DNA of 64,000 bases from Syntrophothermus lipocalidus DSM 12680 (GCF_000092405.1 NC_014220.1:1860001-1924000); one strand, 5' to 3'; counted from the stretch's first letter, positions 18,501-25,321 are shown. Translations and numbers: made by a program. Notes: generated by a model not told the origin, from the sequence alone.

Positions 18501-18732
18501 AAGTTTCTCCATTTGGCATTTGTTCCAGAATGACCCATTGCATGCCCGAAAAGGTGATGATAGTCCCCGGAGGCTCGTTATGCAAGGAGGTTTCCGCCTT
18601 TGCCAGAGCCAGAGAACCCAAAACAAGAGCTACCACCAGTAGAACTAATAGTGAATGCTGCACAATTCTTTTCTTTATGTTTTTCCCGCTTTTTTCTTTA
18701 GTGCGGCGTTCTCCACCACACCTTGTTTCCAC
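15511..18732 (-). CDS. Giant anchored adhesin with DUF6273-like head and nine fibronectin-III domains
   Basis: Up to 1073 residues. A signal peptide (about 20-46, LVVALVLGSLALAKA) precedes a DUF6273-like domain (about 54-225, SGMQWVILEQ, IWWWTRTP). Nine consecutive fibronectin-III domains follow (about 240-1010), and a C-terminal hydrophobic region (VIGSMGGLLALALGIKGSGM). The repeats share paralogous motifs such as TTYYYRV and YIVERSTDG. GTG 18732 overlaps the glycosyltransferase end; a later start before the signal peptide is possible. The head domain is similar to that of the 921-residue protein, so the two may be alternative or cooperating binding proteins on one surface. Confidence 0.82.
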   Translation of the reverse strand: METRCGGERRTKEKSGKNIKKRIVQHSLLVLLVVALVLGSLALAKAETSLHNEPPGTIITFSGMQWVILEQMPNGETYILLKDKIGAMAFDPNNTILFDPNDTNNIAYYLNNTFYNSLSQKDLIAEHSWDRLSVKASDKPDGTDFGNITCKVGLISFREYQRYLNIIPSMSNVIWWWTRTPVSYDYDNNHVWVVINADKTLSIAYANYYDNLGRGIIRPALYLKSGTVIDRNKVVIGVAGTPPVPPVGISASVESSTSVNISWQANTEADLAGYKIYRNNTEIANVDKTVTRYNDITVAPGITYTYEITAYNTSNLESARSSPITVTTPPATPTGVTGQATGRNITLTWQGPGNPQYIIERSNDGISFTQVAEVTQASFTETAPLWGTTYYYRVAQKGQDGTISAFSDPVQVMTDPVPVPSNLTAVLDGKNVKLSWQSANGINDYIVERSTDNITWSSLANVSNATSYTDEVTDPNTTYYYRVRSDGGNGQLSEPSNTAVITTPPAAPTGLTATAAGRNISLTWSGSAGAASYVIQRSTDGASFSQIAEVTVTSYLDSALDWNTTYYYRVFAKSESGLLSSPSNTAQVKTAPAPPANLRASVYYNNVTLTWDSSAGAESYTIQRSLDGDEWAEVCTTSETSYTDESLGWGITFRYRVTAKSADGLVSEPSAVMATTENVPAPSNLTARLEGTDVTLSWQAAPHVNMYLIERSMDGQTWEFLVEISHITTYTDTGLNLSNDYYYRVRSDGGNQISGPSNVVKVTMPPAAPTDLQASVNGKSVTLSWTGSANASYIVERSTDGSVWEQVAEVPETETTYQDTAPRWETTYNYRVLAKNSGGMISEPSESVQATTSAIPVPQNLKASVSGNAITVKWDAVAGIGQYKVERSVDGASWREVTLTDENYFTDNDLEWETTYYYRVRSMDSDQESDPSQPVSVKTAQKPIPAAPRLAFSVDNTRIGVSWNYQNVTGYRIYVDGKLVEELPGSSVNYAFEGEPGETYEISVEAYNAYGEASSTITVTVGRLRGPGAATMARDLAETTTVVIGSMGGLLALALGIKGSGMLMGILRLIIGR

Positions 18733-19831
18733 AAGAGATCACCCCGTAAGCAGTAATCGGCAACCAGGTTAAGAAAAACGCGCCGGCAGTCACCAGGTAC
18801 GCCCATGCCTTACACTTTTTGACCTGCTCCGCCAGCATGGGCAGCATATTGAATACAGGAACCGTTAGAAACACCGAAAGCAGGTACTGCCACCAGCCCT
18901 GATACAGCGAAAGTATTACCGAGGCACAGATGACCAGGTGCATCGGGACCCACATTACTGCGTCAAGCTCCCGGGCCGCCTGGCTGAAGTTCCCCTGCCA
19001 CCAGAAGCGAGTTACAGCCGCCAGCAGCCGGGGAATGTACCTTAAGGTAACCTGAGTTTGTCCCCGTATCCAGCGGAGACGCTGCTTCATCGAGTCCGCC
19101 AGTCTGACCGGTTTCTGGTCATAAACAACAGCATCTGGGGCAAACGTTACCTTTTCCCCGGCAAGGATCAACTGACAGGTATACTCCACGTCATCCGTCA
19201 TGGTACAAACGTTCCAACCCACCCGGCGCAGGACATCGGTACTGATGCACAGCCCCGTCCCGGCCAGCCAGGCCGAGAGTCCCAAGAATGTCCGGGCCAT
19301 CTGCAGCCTGCAGACGTACCAGAACATATAGGCATAATTGGCCGTTATCCAGGAGTCACAGGGATTTTGGGTCTCCACATATCCCTGTACAACCCTGTTG
19401 CCTCTTTGTAATTCAGCATCTATAGCCCTTAAGTATTTGGGGTGAATGTGGTTGTCGGCGTCCAAAACCACCACCGCATCGTATTCATCCAGGTTTATAT
19501 GCTCAAACGCCCATTTGAGAGCGTGTTGTTTTCCCCTTAACTTTTCATCAAACCGTTCCAAGACCTTCGCTCCCATTTCCCGGCTGATAACGCCGGTCCT
19601 ATCGGTGCAGTTATCGGCAATCACGAACACGTCATACAGAGACCTAGGATAGTCACTCGCCATGATGGAAGCCAGTGAGCCACCTATTACGGATTCTTCG
19701 TTGTGTGCAGGTATTATTACTGCGAGCCGGTGCGTACACGTAACGAAAAACCGTCTCCAGGTCCTGACTATTCCGAGACCTATTAGGAAAATTATGAAAT
19801 GGTAAAAGTAATAAATACCTATAATCTTCAC
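18698..19831 (-). CDS. Membrane glycosyltransferase family 2, processive type
   Basis: 377 residues from GTG 19831. A first membrane helix is followed by a GT-A domain (AVIIPAHNEES, the metal motif VLDADN, a TDDVEY acidic motif and the QRLRW box). Two or three membrane helices follow at the C-terminus. The QxxRW box is typical of processive polysaccharide synthases such as those for cellulose, hyaluronan or poly-N-acetylglucosamine. In the middle of the structural operon it may modify the host surface, or build a sugar chain on the fibronectin-III proteins. The product is unknown. Confidence 0.88.
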   Translation of the reverse strand: MKIIGIYYFYHFIIFLIGLGIVRTWRRFFVTCTHRLAVIIPAHNEESVIGGSLASIMASDYPRSLYDVFVIADNCTDRTGVISREMGAKVLERFDEKLRGKQHALKWAFEHINLDEYDAVVVLDADNHIHPKYLRAIDAELQRGNRVVQGYVETQNPCDSWITANYAYMFWYVCRLQMARTFLGLSAWLAGTGLCISTDVLRRVGWNVCTMTDDVEYTCQLILAGEKVTFAPDAVVYDQKPVRLADSMKQRLRWIRGQTQVTLRYIPRLLAAVTRFWWQGNFSQAARELDAVMWVPMHLVICASVILSLYQGWWQYLLSVFLTVPVFNMLPMLAEQVKKCKAWAYLVTAGAFFLTWLPITAYGVISCGNKVWWRTPH

Positions 19832-19881
19832 GAGATCGGCACCCTGCCCTAACTTTTTTCGCTAGGTTCTCAAGTCTTTCT

Positions 19882-19928
19882 TACCAATAAGCGCCCTGTC
19901 TTTCCCAGACAAAGGGCGCTTACTGGTA
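19882..19928. other. Long stable hairpin directly after the coat-like gene
   Basis: TACCAATAAGCGCCCT and AGGGCGCTTACTGGTA pair almost perfectly, and GTCTTTCCCAGAC can extend the stem inside. On the minus strand there is no full T-tract after it. It lies 57 bases after the last coat-like gene, where filamentous phages carry a terminator after gene VIII. It could be an attenuator, an RNA-stability element or a packaging signal; these are inferences. Confidence 0.6.
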
Positions 19929-19985
19929 TCGAAAGAGTTATGTGTTTGGTCGACTCCCTTGCCCGTTTCAGCTTGGACAACCCAA

Positions 19986-20135
19986 CTATCTTCCGCGTGC
20001 GAAAACAGTCTTAGCGGCACCGATAAGTTTCGGGACGGCAGCGATTCCCAGCCCTATTGCCAGTATCGGCCACAGAGCACTAAAAACATCGCCAATATAC
20101 CCAATTACGTCGGCAGGAATAACGTTGAGACTCAC
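19986..20135 (-). CDS. pVIII-like candidate major coat protein, 49 residues
   Basis: GTG 20135 follows AAAGGAGGT at the right distance; a GTG three bases earlier is an alternative. The peptide has an acidic, amphipathic N-terminal part, one hydrophobic helix (ALWPILAIGLGIAAV) and a basic C-terminal part (KTVFARGR). Length, charge order and single span match pVIII coat proteins of filamentous phages. It shares the LWPI-x(3)-GLGIA motif with the next gene upstream. It has no signal peptide, as in phages of the Pf1/Pf3 type. No database comparison was possible. Confidence 0.65.
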   Translation of the reverse strand: MSLNVIPADVIGYIGDVFSALWPILAIGLGIAAVPKLIGAAKTVFARGR

Positions 20136-20187
20136 CACAATACCTCCTTTTTGATTTTAGTTATGTGTAAGGTAAGCTTAAGCTTCC

Positions 20188-20358
20188 TTAACCTTCATCA
20201 TCCACCCATCGTCTGAATACCTTCGCAATAACCGCCAGTAGCAGGCCGGCCATCGCTATGCCTAGTCCTGCGGCTATTATGGGCCACAGTGAATGCATTA
20301 AATCCACTATGACCTGGTACATGTAATTGATATCGTAATTCAAACTCATGTGAGGCAT
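20188..20358 (-). CDS. Coat-like membrane micro-protein, 56 residues
   Basis: ATG 20358 with AGAGGT seven bases upstream. Central helix HSLWPIIAAGLGIAMAGLLL is followed by AKVFRRW and an acidic end. It is a clear paralogue of the 49-residue neighbour through the LWPI and GLGIA motifs. It follows the 51-residue gene by five bases. Confidence 0.65.
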   Translation of the reverse strand: MPHMSLNYDINYMYQVIVDLMHSLWPIIAAGLGIAMAGLLLAVIAKVFRRWVDDEG

Positions 20359-20363
20359 GGTGC

Positions 20364-20519
20364 TTACCTCTGAGCGTAGTGCTTAAATATCGTTATCAAA
20401 CCTCCAAAGACAAATAACGCCAGCAACACCCCTATAAAGGGCCACAGTAAAGGGCTGAGCGAGCCAAATACATTTGCAAACTGTTGGTAAACAGCATTCA
20501 TGTCTACGTTGAAGGACAT
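20364..20519 (-). CDS. Coat-like membrane micro-protein, 51 residues
   Basis: ATG 20519 with GGGGATGGG upstream. A short polar N-terminus with one Asp precedes a single hydrophobic helix (SPLLWPFIGVLLALFVFGG) and a basic tail (FKHYAQR). The LWP motif at the helix start links it to the two genes that follow. It is likely a member of the same coat family. Confidence 0.65.
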   Translation of the reverse strand: MSFNVDMNAVYQQFANVFGSLSPLLWPFIGVLLALFVFGGLITIFKHYAQR

Positions 20520-20535
20520 AATCCCATCCCCTTCA

Positions 20536-20655
20536 TTACCTTACGAGGGCTACCACAGAACCAAAAATGCCGAGTGAAAGACAGGCAAGGGCAACTGCTT
20601 TGATTAGAACCGGGTAGCTAAGAAACCAAATGACGCAATAAGCAAAGTTGTCCAT
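20536..20655 (-). CDS. Membrane micro-protein, 39 residues
   Basis: ATG 20655, with AGGGAT upstream, begins four bases after the preceding stop. The peptide is hydrophobic almost throughout (VLIKAVALACLSLGIFG) with a single Arg at the end. Its size is close to the minor coat proteins pVII and pIX of filamentous phages (about 32-33 residues), but that match is by size and position only. Confidence 0.55.
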   Translation of the reverse strand: MDNFAYCVIWFLSYPVLIKAVALACLSLGIFGSVVALVR

Positions 20656-20659
20656 CAGC

Positions 20660-20773
20660 TTATCCCTGCCACCAGTCTGAAATGCGCTCAATGAAGTAAA
20701 CCAAGGAAAACGGTATCAGCAAACTTGCGGCGTATATTCCTACAAGGCCATGCGTATCAAGCATTTCCCACAT
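20660..20773 (-). CDS. Membrane micro-protein, 37 residues
   Basis: The ATG at 20773 overlaps the preceding stop as TGATG, so translation is coupled. One hydrophobic helix (GIYAASLLIPFSLVYFI) is followed by a polar, Trp-containing end. It is a candidate minor structural protein of the pVII/pIX size class. Confidence 0.55.
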   Translation of the reverse strand: MWEMLDTHGLVGIYAASLLIPFSLVYFIERISDWWQG

Positions 20774-20928
20774 CAGATGAAGCCCTCCCGGTCCGCTATG
20801 TCGTACAGTACCTTGAATACGATTACTGCGAGGATGATTACCAGTATTCCGGCTATAAGCATGTCCCCGTAAGTCAGTTGCTGCAGGACTTCAAAAAAGC
20901 CTTCTGGAGTAAAAACCCTGTAAGACAT
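20773..20928 (-). CDS. Membrane micro-protein, 51 residues, first of the row
   Basis: ATG 20928 with AAAGG close upstream. A polar N-terminal third (motif FTPEGFFEVLQQLTYGD) precedes a single helix (LIAGILVIILAVIVF) and a mixed-charge tail. It opens the row of six micro-proteins and follows the sigma-like regulator gene by 27 bases. The N-terminal third is longer than in the others, so its job may differ. Confidence 0.6.
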   Translation of the reverse strand: MSYRVFTPEGFFEVLQQLTYGDMLIAGILVIILAVIVFKVLYDIADREGFI

Positions 20929-20955
20929 TTCCTTTACCCCTTATCTACACAATAA

Positions 20956-21285
20956 TCAACCCGATTCCTCTTGTACAATGAAACCTTTGTGCAAAGATTC
21001 TACATCACCCGTGGAATAGAGAATCCACCAGTGCAAAACCTTTTTTCTGAAAACGTACATGGTTCTTGTCGAATACCCTAGTTTTTCAGCTATTACCTCC
21101 ATGGTCATAGGCTGGTTTTCTTCGTAACGGTATTTTGCGAAAGAACGGTATGGTTCCGGTAACCGCGAAAAAAACTCCTCGATTTCACGGCGGACGGACC
21201 CGCGCGCGAAACGGTAATTTTTCAACGTTTCGTCCGCCTGTTCCAATCCCACCTGACTACCCTGACTACGCGTCGGCCAGCCCAC
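20956..21285 (-). CDS. Sigma region-4-like regulator, candidate late activator
   Basis: 109 residues from GTG 21285 (GGGAGA upstream). A helical N-terminus is followed by a helix-turn-helix like sigma-70 region 4 and phage ArpU/RinA-type regulators (MTMEVIAEKLGYSTRTMYVF, then a basic helix). It is placed just before the structural genes, where late-gene activators of Gram-positive phages often lie. The role is inferred from this placement. Confidence 0.6.
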   Translation of the reverse strand: MGWPTRSQGSQVGLEQADETLKNYRFARGSVRREIEEFFSRLPEPYRSFAKYRYEENQPMTMEVIAEKLGYSTRTMYVFRKKVLHWWILYSTGDVESLHKGFIVQEESG

Positions 21286-21325
21286 GTTACCATCTCCCGA
21301 TAGAAAAAAGTTTTATCTTCCCTCG

Positions 21326-21589
21326 TCAGTGCCTTTTAGCACCGGCAGTTTTTTTGAATGTGACCACAGTCCACCCGCCCCACGTTTCGGGGACGCAGAC
21401 GGCATAGAGGCGTTCGGTAATCGGGATTTCAACTGCAAGTCCATATACCTGCAGACCAGCAGGTAACATTGCCAGGAGTTTACGTCTAACCACCTCGGGT
21501 GTGACTTTCTTTCTGGTTTTCCCGCGTTCTTTCATCCTCCGGCAAGCATGTTCGCTAAATCTTACCCGCGATGTGCAGCGTCTCGCCAT
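21326..21589 (-). CDS. Small basic protein, DUF4258-like
   Basis: 87 residues from ATG 21589 behind GAGGTGG. The motif FSEHACRRMKERG near the N-terminus resembles DUF4258/RelE-like small proteins, and a beta-rich C-terminal half follows (YAVCVPETWGGWTVVTF). RelE-fold proteins may be toxins, but there is no antitoxin beside it, and similar proteins occur as single phage genes. The call is tentative. Confidence 0.5.
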   Translation of the reverse strand: MARRCTSRVRFSEHACRRMKERGKTRKKVTPEVVRRKLLAMLPAGLQVYGLAVEIPITERLYAVCVPETWGGWTVVTFKKTAGAKRH

Positions 21590-21602
21590 CTGACCACCTC
21601 TC

Positions 21603-22367
21603 TTAAGCTATCCTCCAGTCCTTCCCCGACACGGCCACCTGAAGTCCTCCGCATATGCGCGACGTAATAGGTCCTCCCAATCTTGCCGTCATTTCCTTCC
21701 CCGTAAGGTTTGAGGTAAACACCGTAGCCTTTCGCTTTCGCTCGTAACGGTAGTCTATGATGGCGTACAGCGTCTCCAGCTTCCAGTCGGTGATTTTCTC
21801 GGTGCCTATGTCGTCTATTACTAGCAGGTCCACCTGCTTTAGAAGACCCAAAACTTCGGTACCGTTCTCAGGATGCCATGTGCTCCGGCGCACGTACGAG
21901 AGCATGTCTATGGACTTGAGAGCCAGCACCGAATATTGCCTCTCCGCCAGTTCTCGGGCGAGAGCAAGCGCCAGATAGGTCTTTCCCCTGCCCTGGGGAC
22001 CGTAAAGCAACAACGTATTCCGGGGTTCCCTGATGAGATACTCTCTGAGACTTTGGAGAGCCGGTTCCTGCCCCGGCTTGGGTTTTACCTCGGACAGTTT
22101 TGGTCCATCACGTTTAAGCAAATTGTCCTTTCCGAAGCTGATCTCGATGCGCTCGCACATGTGTTGTAGCCTATACGCTCGCTCCTCGTCCGGAGTTGGC
22201 GAACATCGACACCGACCACGAACGTTCACCACCAGGTTTGTTGGACTGATGAGAATAGTGCTAACAAACGTCTGGCCGCATGTGTCACAGCGTCTTTCCT
22301 GCTGGGCAAGAAGTTGGTAGCTTAACGGTGCTTTACCCGGTATACCGCTCTCGTTCATATCTTGCAT
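21603..22367 (-). CDS. DnaC/IstB-like helicase loader ATPase
   Basis: About 254 residues. ATG 22367 has GGAGG at better spacing than ATG 22373. An N-terminal zinc motif (CDTCG, then CRC) precedes an AAA+ domain with Walker A GPQGRGKT (near 125-132), Walker B LLVIDDIG and a sensor-1 TSN. DnaC-type proteins load the replicative helicase. It overlaps the DnaD-like gene by about 35 bases, so the pair forms an initiator-loader module as in Gram-positive phages and plasmids. Confidence 0.88.
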   Translation of the reverse strand: MQDMNESGIPGKAPLSYQLLAQQERRCDTCGQTFVSTILISPTNLVVNVRGRCRCSPTPDEERAYRLQHMCERIEISFGKDNLLKRDGPKLSEVKPKPGQEPALQSLREYLIREPRNTLLLYGPQGRGKTYLALALARELAERQYSVLALKSIDMLSYVRRSTWHPENGTEVLGLLKQVDLLVIDDIGTEKITDWKLETLYAIIDYRYERKRKATVFTSNLTGKEMTARLGGPITSRICGGLQVAVSGKDWRIA

Positions 22368-23370
22368 GTTCATCTACCTCCGCGGGATCTCTGTAATCTG
22401 CATTTAGATATTCTTGAAACGGTTTGGAGGGGCCCAGGAACGTCTTGGGCAGCTTGATGAACTGCTCCTCTGTCCCTTTTCGCCGGCATTCTTCCCTGTA
22501 TCGTTGCGCTGCCTCGATCATGTCCCTAGGCAGGTGGCCTTCCTTCATCCGCGCGCACCACACCTTGAACGCCGCCAACTTTTCTTTTGGCCGCGGATAG
22601 ACAGACCAGAATTCCTCAAAATCTCTGGTGTATATCACGGTCGAGTGTCCTATGCCAGCGCGTTTGTTTTTAGGACCCGCACGCAAAGAAGCAGCACCGT
22701 TTCCAGTTTCGCAAAACCGCTCCCTCTCTCCGATTGATTTGGAAGAGATCTCACTCAGGGTGCTCATGATTAACGAGTCGTCAGCACCCTTGCCGGCCTC
22801 TACGGGCCACGCTCCGTCTTCGTTTGCTTTCGAAGAGACCTCAGCCGGGGTGCTTTCGTACTCGCGTGGCAACTCATTCGCTGGCAACTGGTCACACAAG
22901 CGTGCTTCGTCAGAAGCACAATTATTATTATTTTTAAGAGAAGGTGTAAGTAAAGGTGAAGGAGAAGGTGAAGCGGTGTTTTGCGGTGTTGGGCGCTGTT
23001 CTTCGCTGATTTGCGCTGAAGTGCGCTGATTGGCGCGATGTGGTAAGCGCTTATCTTCCTTGATATATGATTGGTACTTGTAGAAGGAGTTTGGAAAAGT
23101 TATTAAGGAGGCTTCTTTGTCCCACATAATCAGACCGTATTTCACCATACCCTCAAGCGCGGTTTCGACATCTTGAACTGTGACGGATCGTATGCCAGGG
23201 ACAACCTGAAGCAATATTTTGCGCGGGTCACCTGTCAGGGTGGCGTTGTCTTCGGCGTGCGGAATCATCCATGTGTAAAGTAAGCCGGCAAACAAACCAT
23301 ACTCTTCGATTAACTGGTTCACCTCAGGATCCAACGAAATTTCTGTACTTATATATCGTCTTCTACTCAC
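22333..23370 (-). CDS. DnaD-like replication initiation protein
   Basis: 345 residues. The N-terminal winged-helix part (STEISLDPEVNQLIEEYG, LYTWMIPHAED) resembles phage replisome organisers. A long low-complexity linker follows (about 115-240, Ser/Pro/Asn rich). The C-terminal domain has the phage-initiator motifs FEEFWSVYPRPKEKLAA and FIKLPKTFLGPSKPFQEYL. It should bind the origin and recruit the helicase loader encoded next. Filamentous phages normally use a rolling-circle nickase instead, which is notable. A truncated copy of its first 31 codons lies at 24507-24602. Confidence 0.85.
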   Translation of the reverse strand: MSRRRYISTEISLDPEVNQLIEEYGLFAGLLYTWMIPHAEDNATLTGDPRKILLQVVPGIRSVTVQDVETALEGMVKYGLIMWDKEASLITFPNSFYKYQSYIKEDKRLPHRANQRTSAQISEEQRPTPQNTASPSPSPLLTPSLKNNNNCASDEARLCDQLPANELPREYESTPAEVSSKANEDGAWPVEAGKGADDSLIMSTLSEISSKSIGERERFCETGNGAASLRAGPKNKRAGIGHSTVIYTRDFEEFWSVYPRPKEKLAAFKVWCARMKEGHLPRDMIEAAQRYREECRRKGTEEQFIKLPKTFLGPSKPFQEYLNADYRDPAEVDEHARYERERYTG

Positions 23371-23557
23371 CTTCTGGCCTCCCTTTAATTCTGCCTTCCT
23401 TGATCCCGTATAAGTTGCCGTCGTACATATGAAGAATCCATTGCCCCGTGTTTGAATCGCGTTCTAGTTTACTTACATAGCGCCATGCCCGCCCCGCTAT
23501 GAACCGAGCATAGCTCTCGGCCTCCTTTCTGTCGGTGAAATAGGCGGTTAGTCTCAT
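23363..23557 (-). CDS. Small protein between nuclease-like and initiator genes
   Basis: 64 residues from ATG 23557. The start overlaps the upstream stop (ATGA-type), and the end overlaps the initiator start. It has an alpha/beta pattern (TAYFTDRKEAESYARFIAG) with a short C-terminal basic stretch. Family not recognised; the tight overlaps support a real gene. Confidence 0.65.
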   Translation of the reverse strand: MRLTAYFTDRKEAESYARFIAGRAWRYVSKLERDSNTGQWILHMYDGNLYGIKEGRIKGRPEGE

Positions 23558-24345
23558 GGTCTAATCCCCCACTCTGAAGTAATTTGCAATAACTCAGCCC
23601 TTACCTTGATCTGCCGAACCAACTCCCTAAGCTCGTATATCTCCCAGCCATCTGGCGCAATACCTAAACCCTCAGCTATTGCCTGTTTGGTTTCGGAAAT
23701 TAGAAATTCGTATTCGTCAAACCTTGCAAGAGCTTTAGCTATCTTCTTACCCAGGTGCTTGGCCTCATCGCTCCAACGAGAGTGCTTGCCTTCGTATAAC
23801 GCCCTTGATAAATTGCGCTGTCGAAGGGAATTTCGCTGTTTCATAAACAACATGGACATCAGTGTTTGTTTAGGTATATCGATCTCCCGAAAAGGGGCTG
23901 ACTTCTCTATCTTCCATCCTTTCGGGCCCCGGACAATCAGTCCCGCTTCTGTCGGAATGTCGTCTTTTGTGGCGATCTCGGTCGGCATGGCAAACATGAA
24001 GCGGTGACAATGGTCGAGATAGCCTCGCCACTTTCCGCTTCGAATATCAGATAAAAAATCGTTGCGGCTCACCTTCACCTCGTAGATAAACACGCAGAAA
24101 CGGGTATACGAAGGTAATACTCTCATAACATCGGCCATTTGTACCTGGTGCAGGTTTTTGCGCGCTGTCTGGTAATCTTCAGCCTGCGCTATGGCGCGAT
24201 ACAATTTTATTTGGTTTTCGTAGGCCCTCATAAACCGACTTCCAAGCGGGACATTCAGGTATGGAGTTCCACCCAATGATATTGCAAGGTCTTCACAAAG
24301 TTTGTCGTGCTTCCAGTGACTCATCATCTCTCTGATTTTATACAC
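23554..24345 (-). CDS. MmcB-like PD-(D/E)xK nuclease-fold protein
   Basis: Up to 263 residues; the longest start is GTG 24345, but ATG 24327/24324 behind AGAGAG is also plausible. The central segment VFIYEVKVSRNDFLSDIRSGKWRGY matches the MmcB/DUF1052 type (Asp, then Glu-x-Lys, then a Trp-rich turn). It is followed by CHRFMFAMP and GLIV as in that family. MmcB proteins belong to the restriction-endonuclease-like fold and are linked to DNA repair; here it may process replicating element DNA. Confidence 0.7.
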   Translation of the reverse strand: MYKIREMMSHWKHDKLCEDLAISLGGTPYLNVPLGSRFMRAYENQIKLYRAIAQAEDYQTARKNLHQVQMADVMRVLPSYTRFCVFIYEVKVSRNDFLSDIRSGKWRGYLDHCHRFMFAMPTEIATKDDIPTEAGLIVRGPKGWKIEKSAPFREIDIPKQTLMSMLFMKQRNSLRQRNLSRALYEGKHSRWSDEAKHLGKKIAKALARFDEYEFLISETKQAIAEGLGIAPDGWEIYELRELVRQIKVRAELLQITSEWGIRP

Positions 24346-24490
24346 TCCTTTCTACAGGACAGTGCGATACCGACTTATATAATCGGCACATTTGAATGAG
24401 CTCTCTGTCGCTGATACAAACCCTCAAAAACCCGCCCGGATTACGGAATAGGCGATGGGGTTCGTAATATTGACAATTCACACAATCCAT
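24338..24490 (-). CDS. Small cysteine-rich protein, possible zinc binder
   Basis: 50 residues from ATG 24490, with CVNCQYYE near the start and further Cys at CISD, MCRL and HCPVE. This spacing suits one or two zinc sites. The ribosome site is weak, and the gene begins just after the truncated initiator copy. Function unknown. Confidence 0.5.
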   Translation of the reverse strand: MDCVNCQYYEPHRLFRNPGGFLRVCISDRELIQMCRLYKSVSHCPVERSV

Positions 24491-24506
24491 AATCGCCGAA
24501 GAGCCC

Positions 24507-24602
24507 TCAGAGGAGACCAGCAAGTGGACCATATTGCTCAATGAGCTGGTTTACTTCTGGGTCTGTTGATGTTTCTGTGCTTATGTACCCACGCCTGCTC
24601 AC
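24507..24602 (-). pseudogene. Truncated duplicate of the DnaD-like initiator N-terminus
   Basis: From GTG 24602 the frame reads SRRGYISTETSTDPEVNQL and continues to a stop at 24509-24507 after 31 codons. Of these 31 residues 25 are identical to the start of the intact initiator (SRRRYISTEISLDPEVNQL). The homology stops where the frame stops. It is a remnant of a duplication or of recombination with a related element. Confidence 0.75.
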
Positions 24603-24625
24603 TCTTACGCTTTGATTCAATGCCC

Positions 24626-25321
24626 TTACTCTATGATGAGCGGCATGACCAGCATCCGCCCGTTTTCTCCGGTAAAAAGAATAGGTAATGATTCATCGTC
24701 GATCGAATGCGAAACAATTACGTTACCAGTTAGGACATCCTTCATCAAATCCAGGTAATGTTTCGATACGTGGGCAGTGAAACTGCCGTGAGAGAGAACC
24801 TGCCACCTTCTATATGGGAAGTCCGTCCCCAGAGGTGGCCGTATTTCAACCTGATGAATGGGGACGGAAACGTAGCCAGAAAGATTAAACAGATGTTCGT
24901 ATTCCGGGTATTTTTCAGTGGTAATACCGGCTTTATCCCCTTCCAGTTTGATAACCACTCTGTTACGCAGCTCTGAAGGAATATCGGCAAAAAGCATTAC
25001 CAGTATCTCATGTGTGTCTGAAGCCACGAGTTCCCCATCTGCCACAAAGACTCCCATAAAGCAAGTCTTGAAATGCTCCTTGGCCGTACACTTTTTGGCA
25101 GTAGCGAAGATACTCCTGAACGCATCGGATAGAGTGGGAACCGCTATCCATTCTTTTATCGCCGCCTTCTGGACCTGTTCTATCCTCTCCTGTTCGAGCT
25201 TGGCCAGCGTTTCGGGGCAAGCCTCAAAGTGATCTTCCAAAAGGACATCCTCGTTATGGATACATGCATCGCACTTATAGGTGTTTCTGTTGCGACATAC
25301 ATCACAGTTGAGCTCTATCAC
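24626..25321 (-). CDS. Zinc-finger protein with sliding-clamp-like features
   Basis: 231 residues from GTG 25321 behind AAAGGAGG. The N-terminus has four or more cysteines (CDVCRNRNTYKCDAC). The middle has GVFVADGELVASDTHEIL, like the clamp motif in which a strand is followed by Thr/Ser-Asp-x-His. The end PILFTGENGRMLVMPLIIE resembles the C-terminus of DnaN. It may be a reduced clamp-like protein of the element replisome. The resemblance is by eye and needs structure prediction. The 198 bases upstream (25322-25519) hold no convincing gene. Confidence 0.5.
   Translation of the reverse strand: MIELNCDVCRNRNTYKCDACIHNEDVLLEDHFEACPETLAKLEQERIEQVQKAAIKEWIAVPTLSDAFRSIFATAKKCTAKEHFKTCFMGVFVADGELVASDTHEILVMLFADIPSELRNRVVIKLEGDKAGITTEKYPEYEHLFNLSGYVSVPIHQVEIRPPLGTDFPYRRWQVLSHGSFTAHVSKHYLDLMKDVLTGNVIVSHSIDDESLPILFTGENGRMLVMPLIIE

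Noticed and set aside
9032-18732. Diversity-generating retroelement acting on the lectin-like heads
   Set aside because: No reverse transcriptase and no template/variable repeat pair was found in the window.
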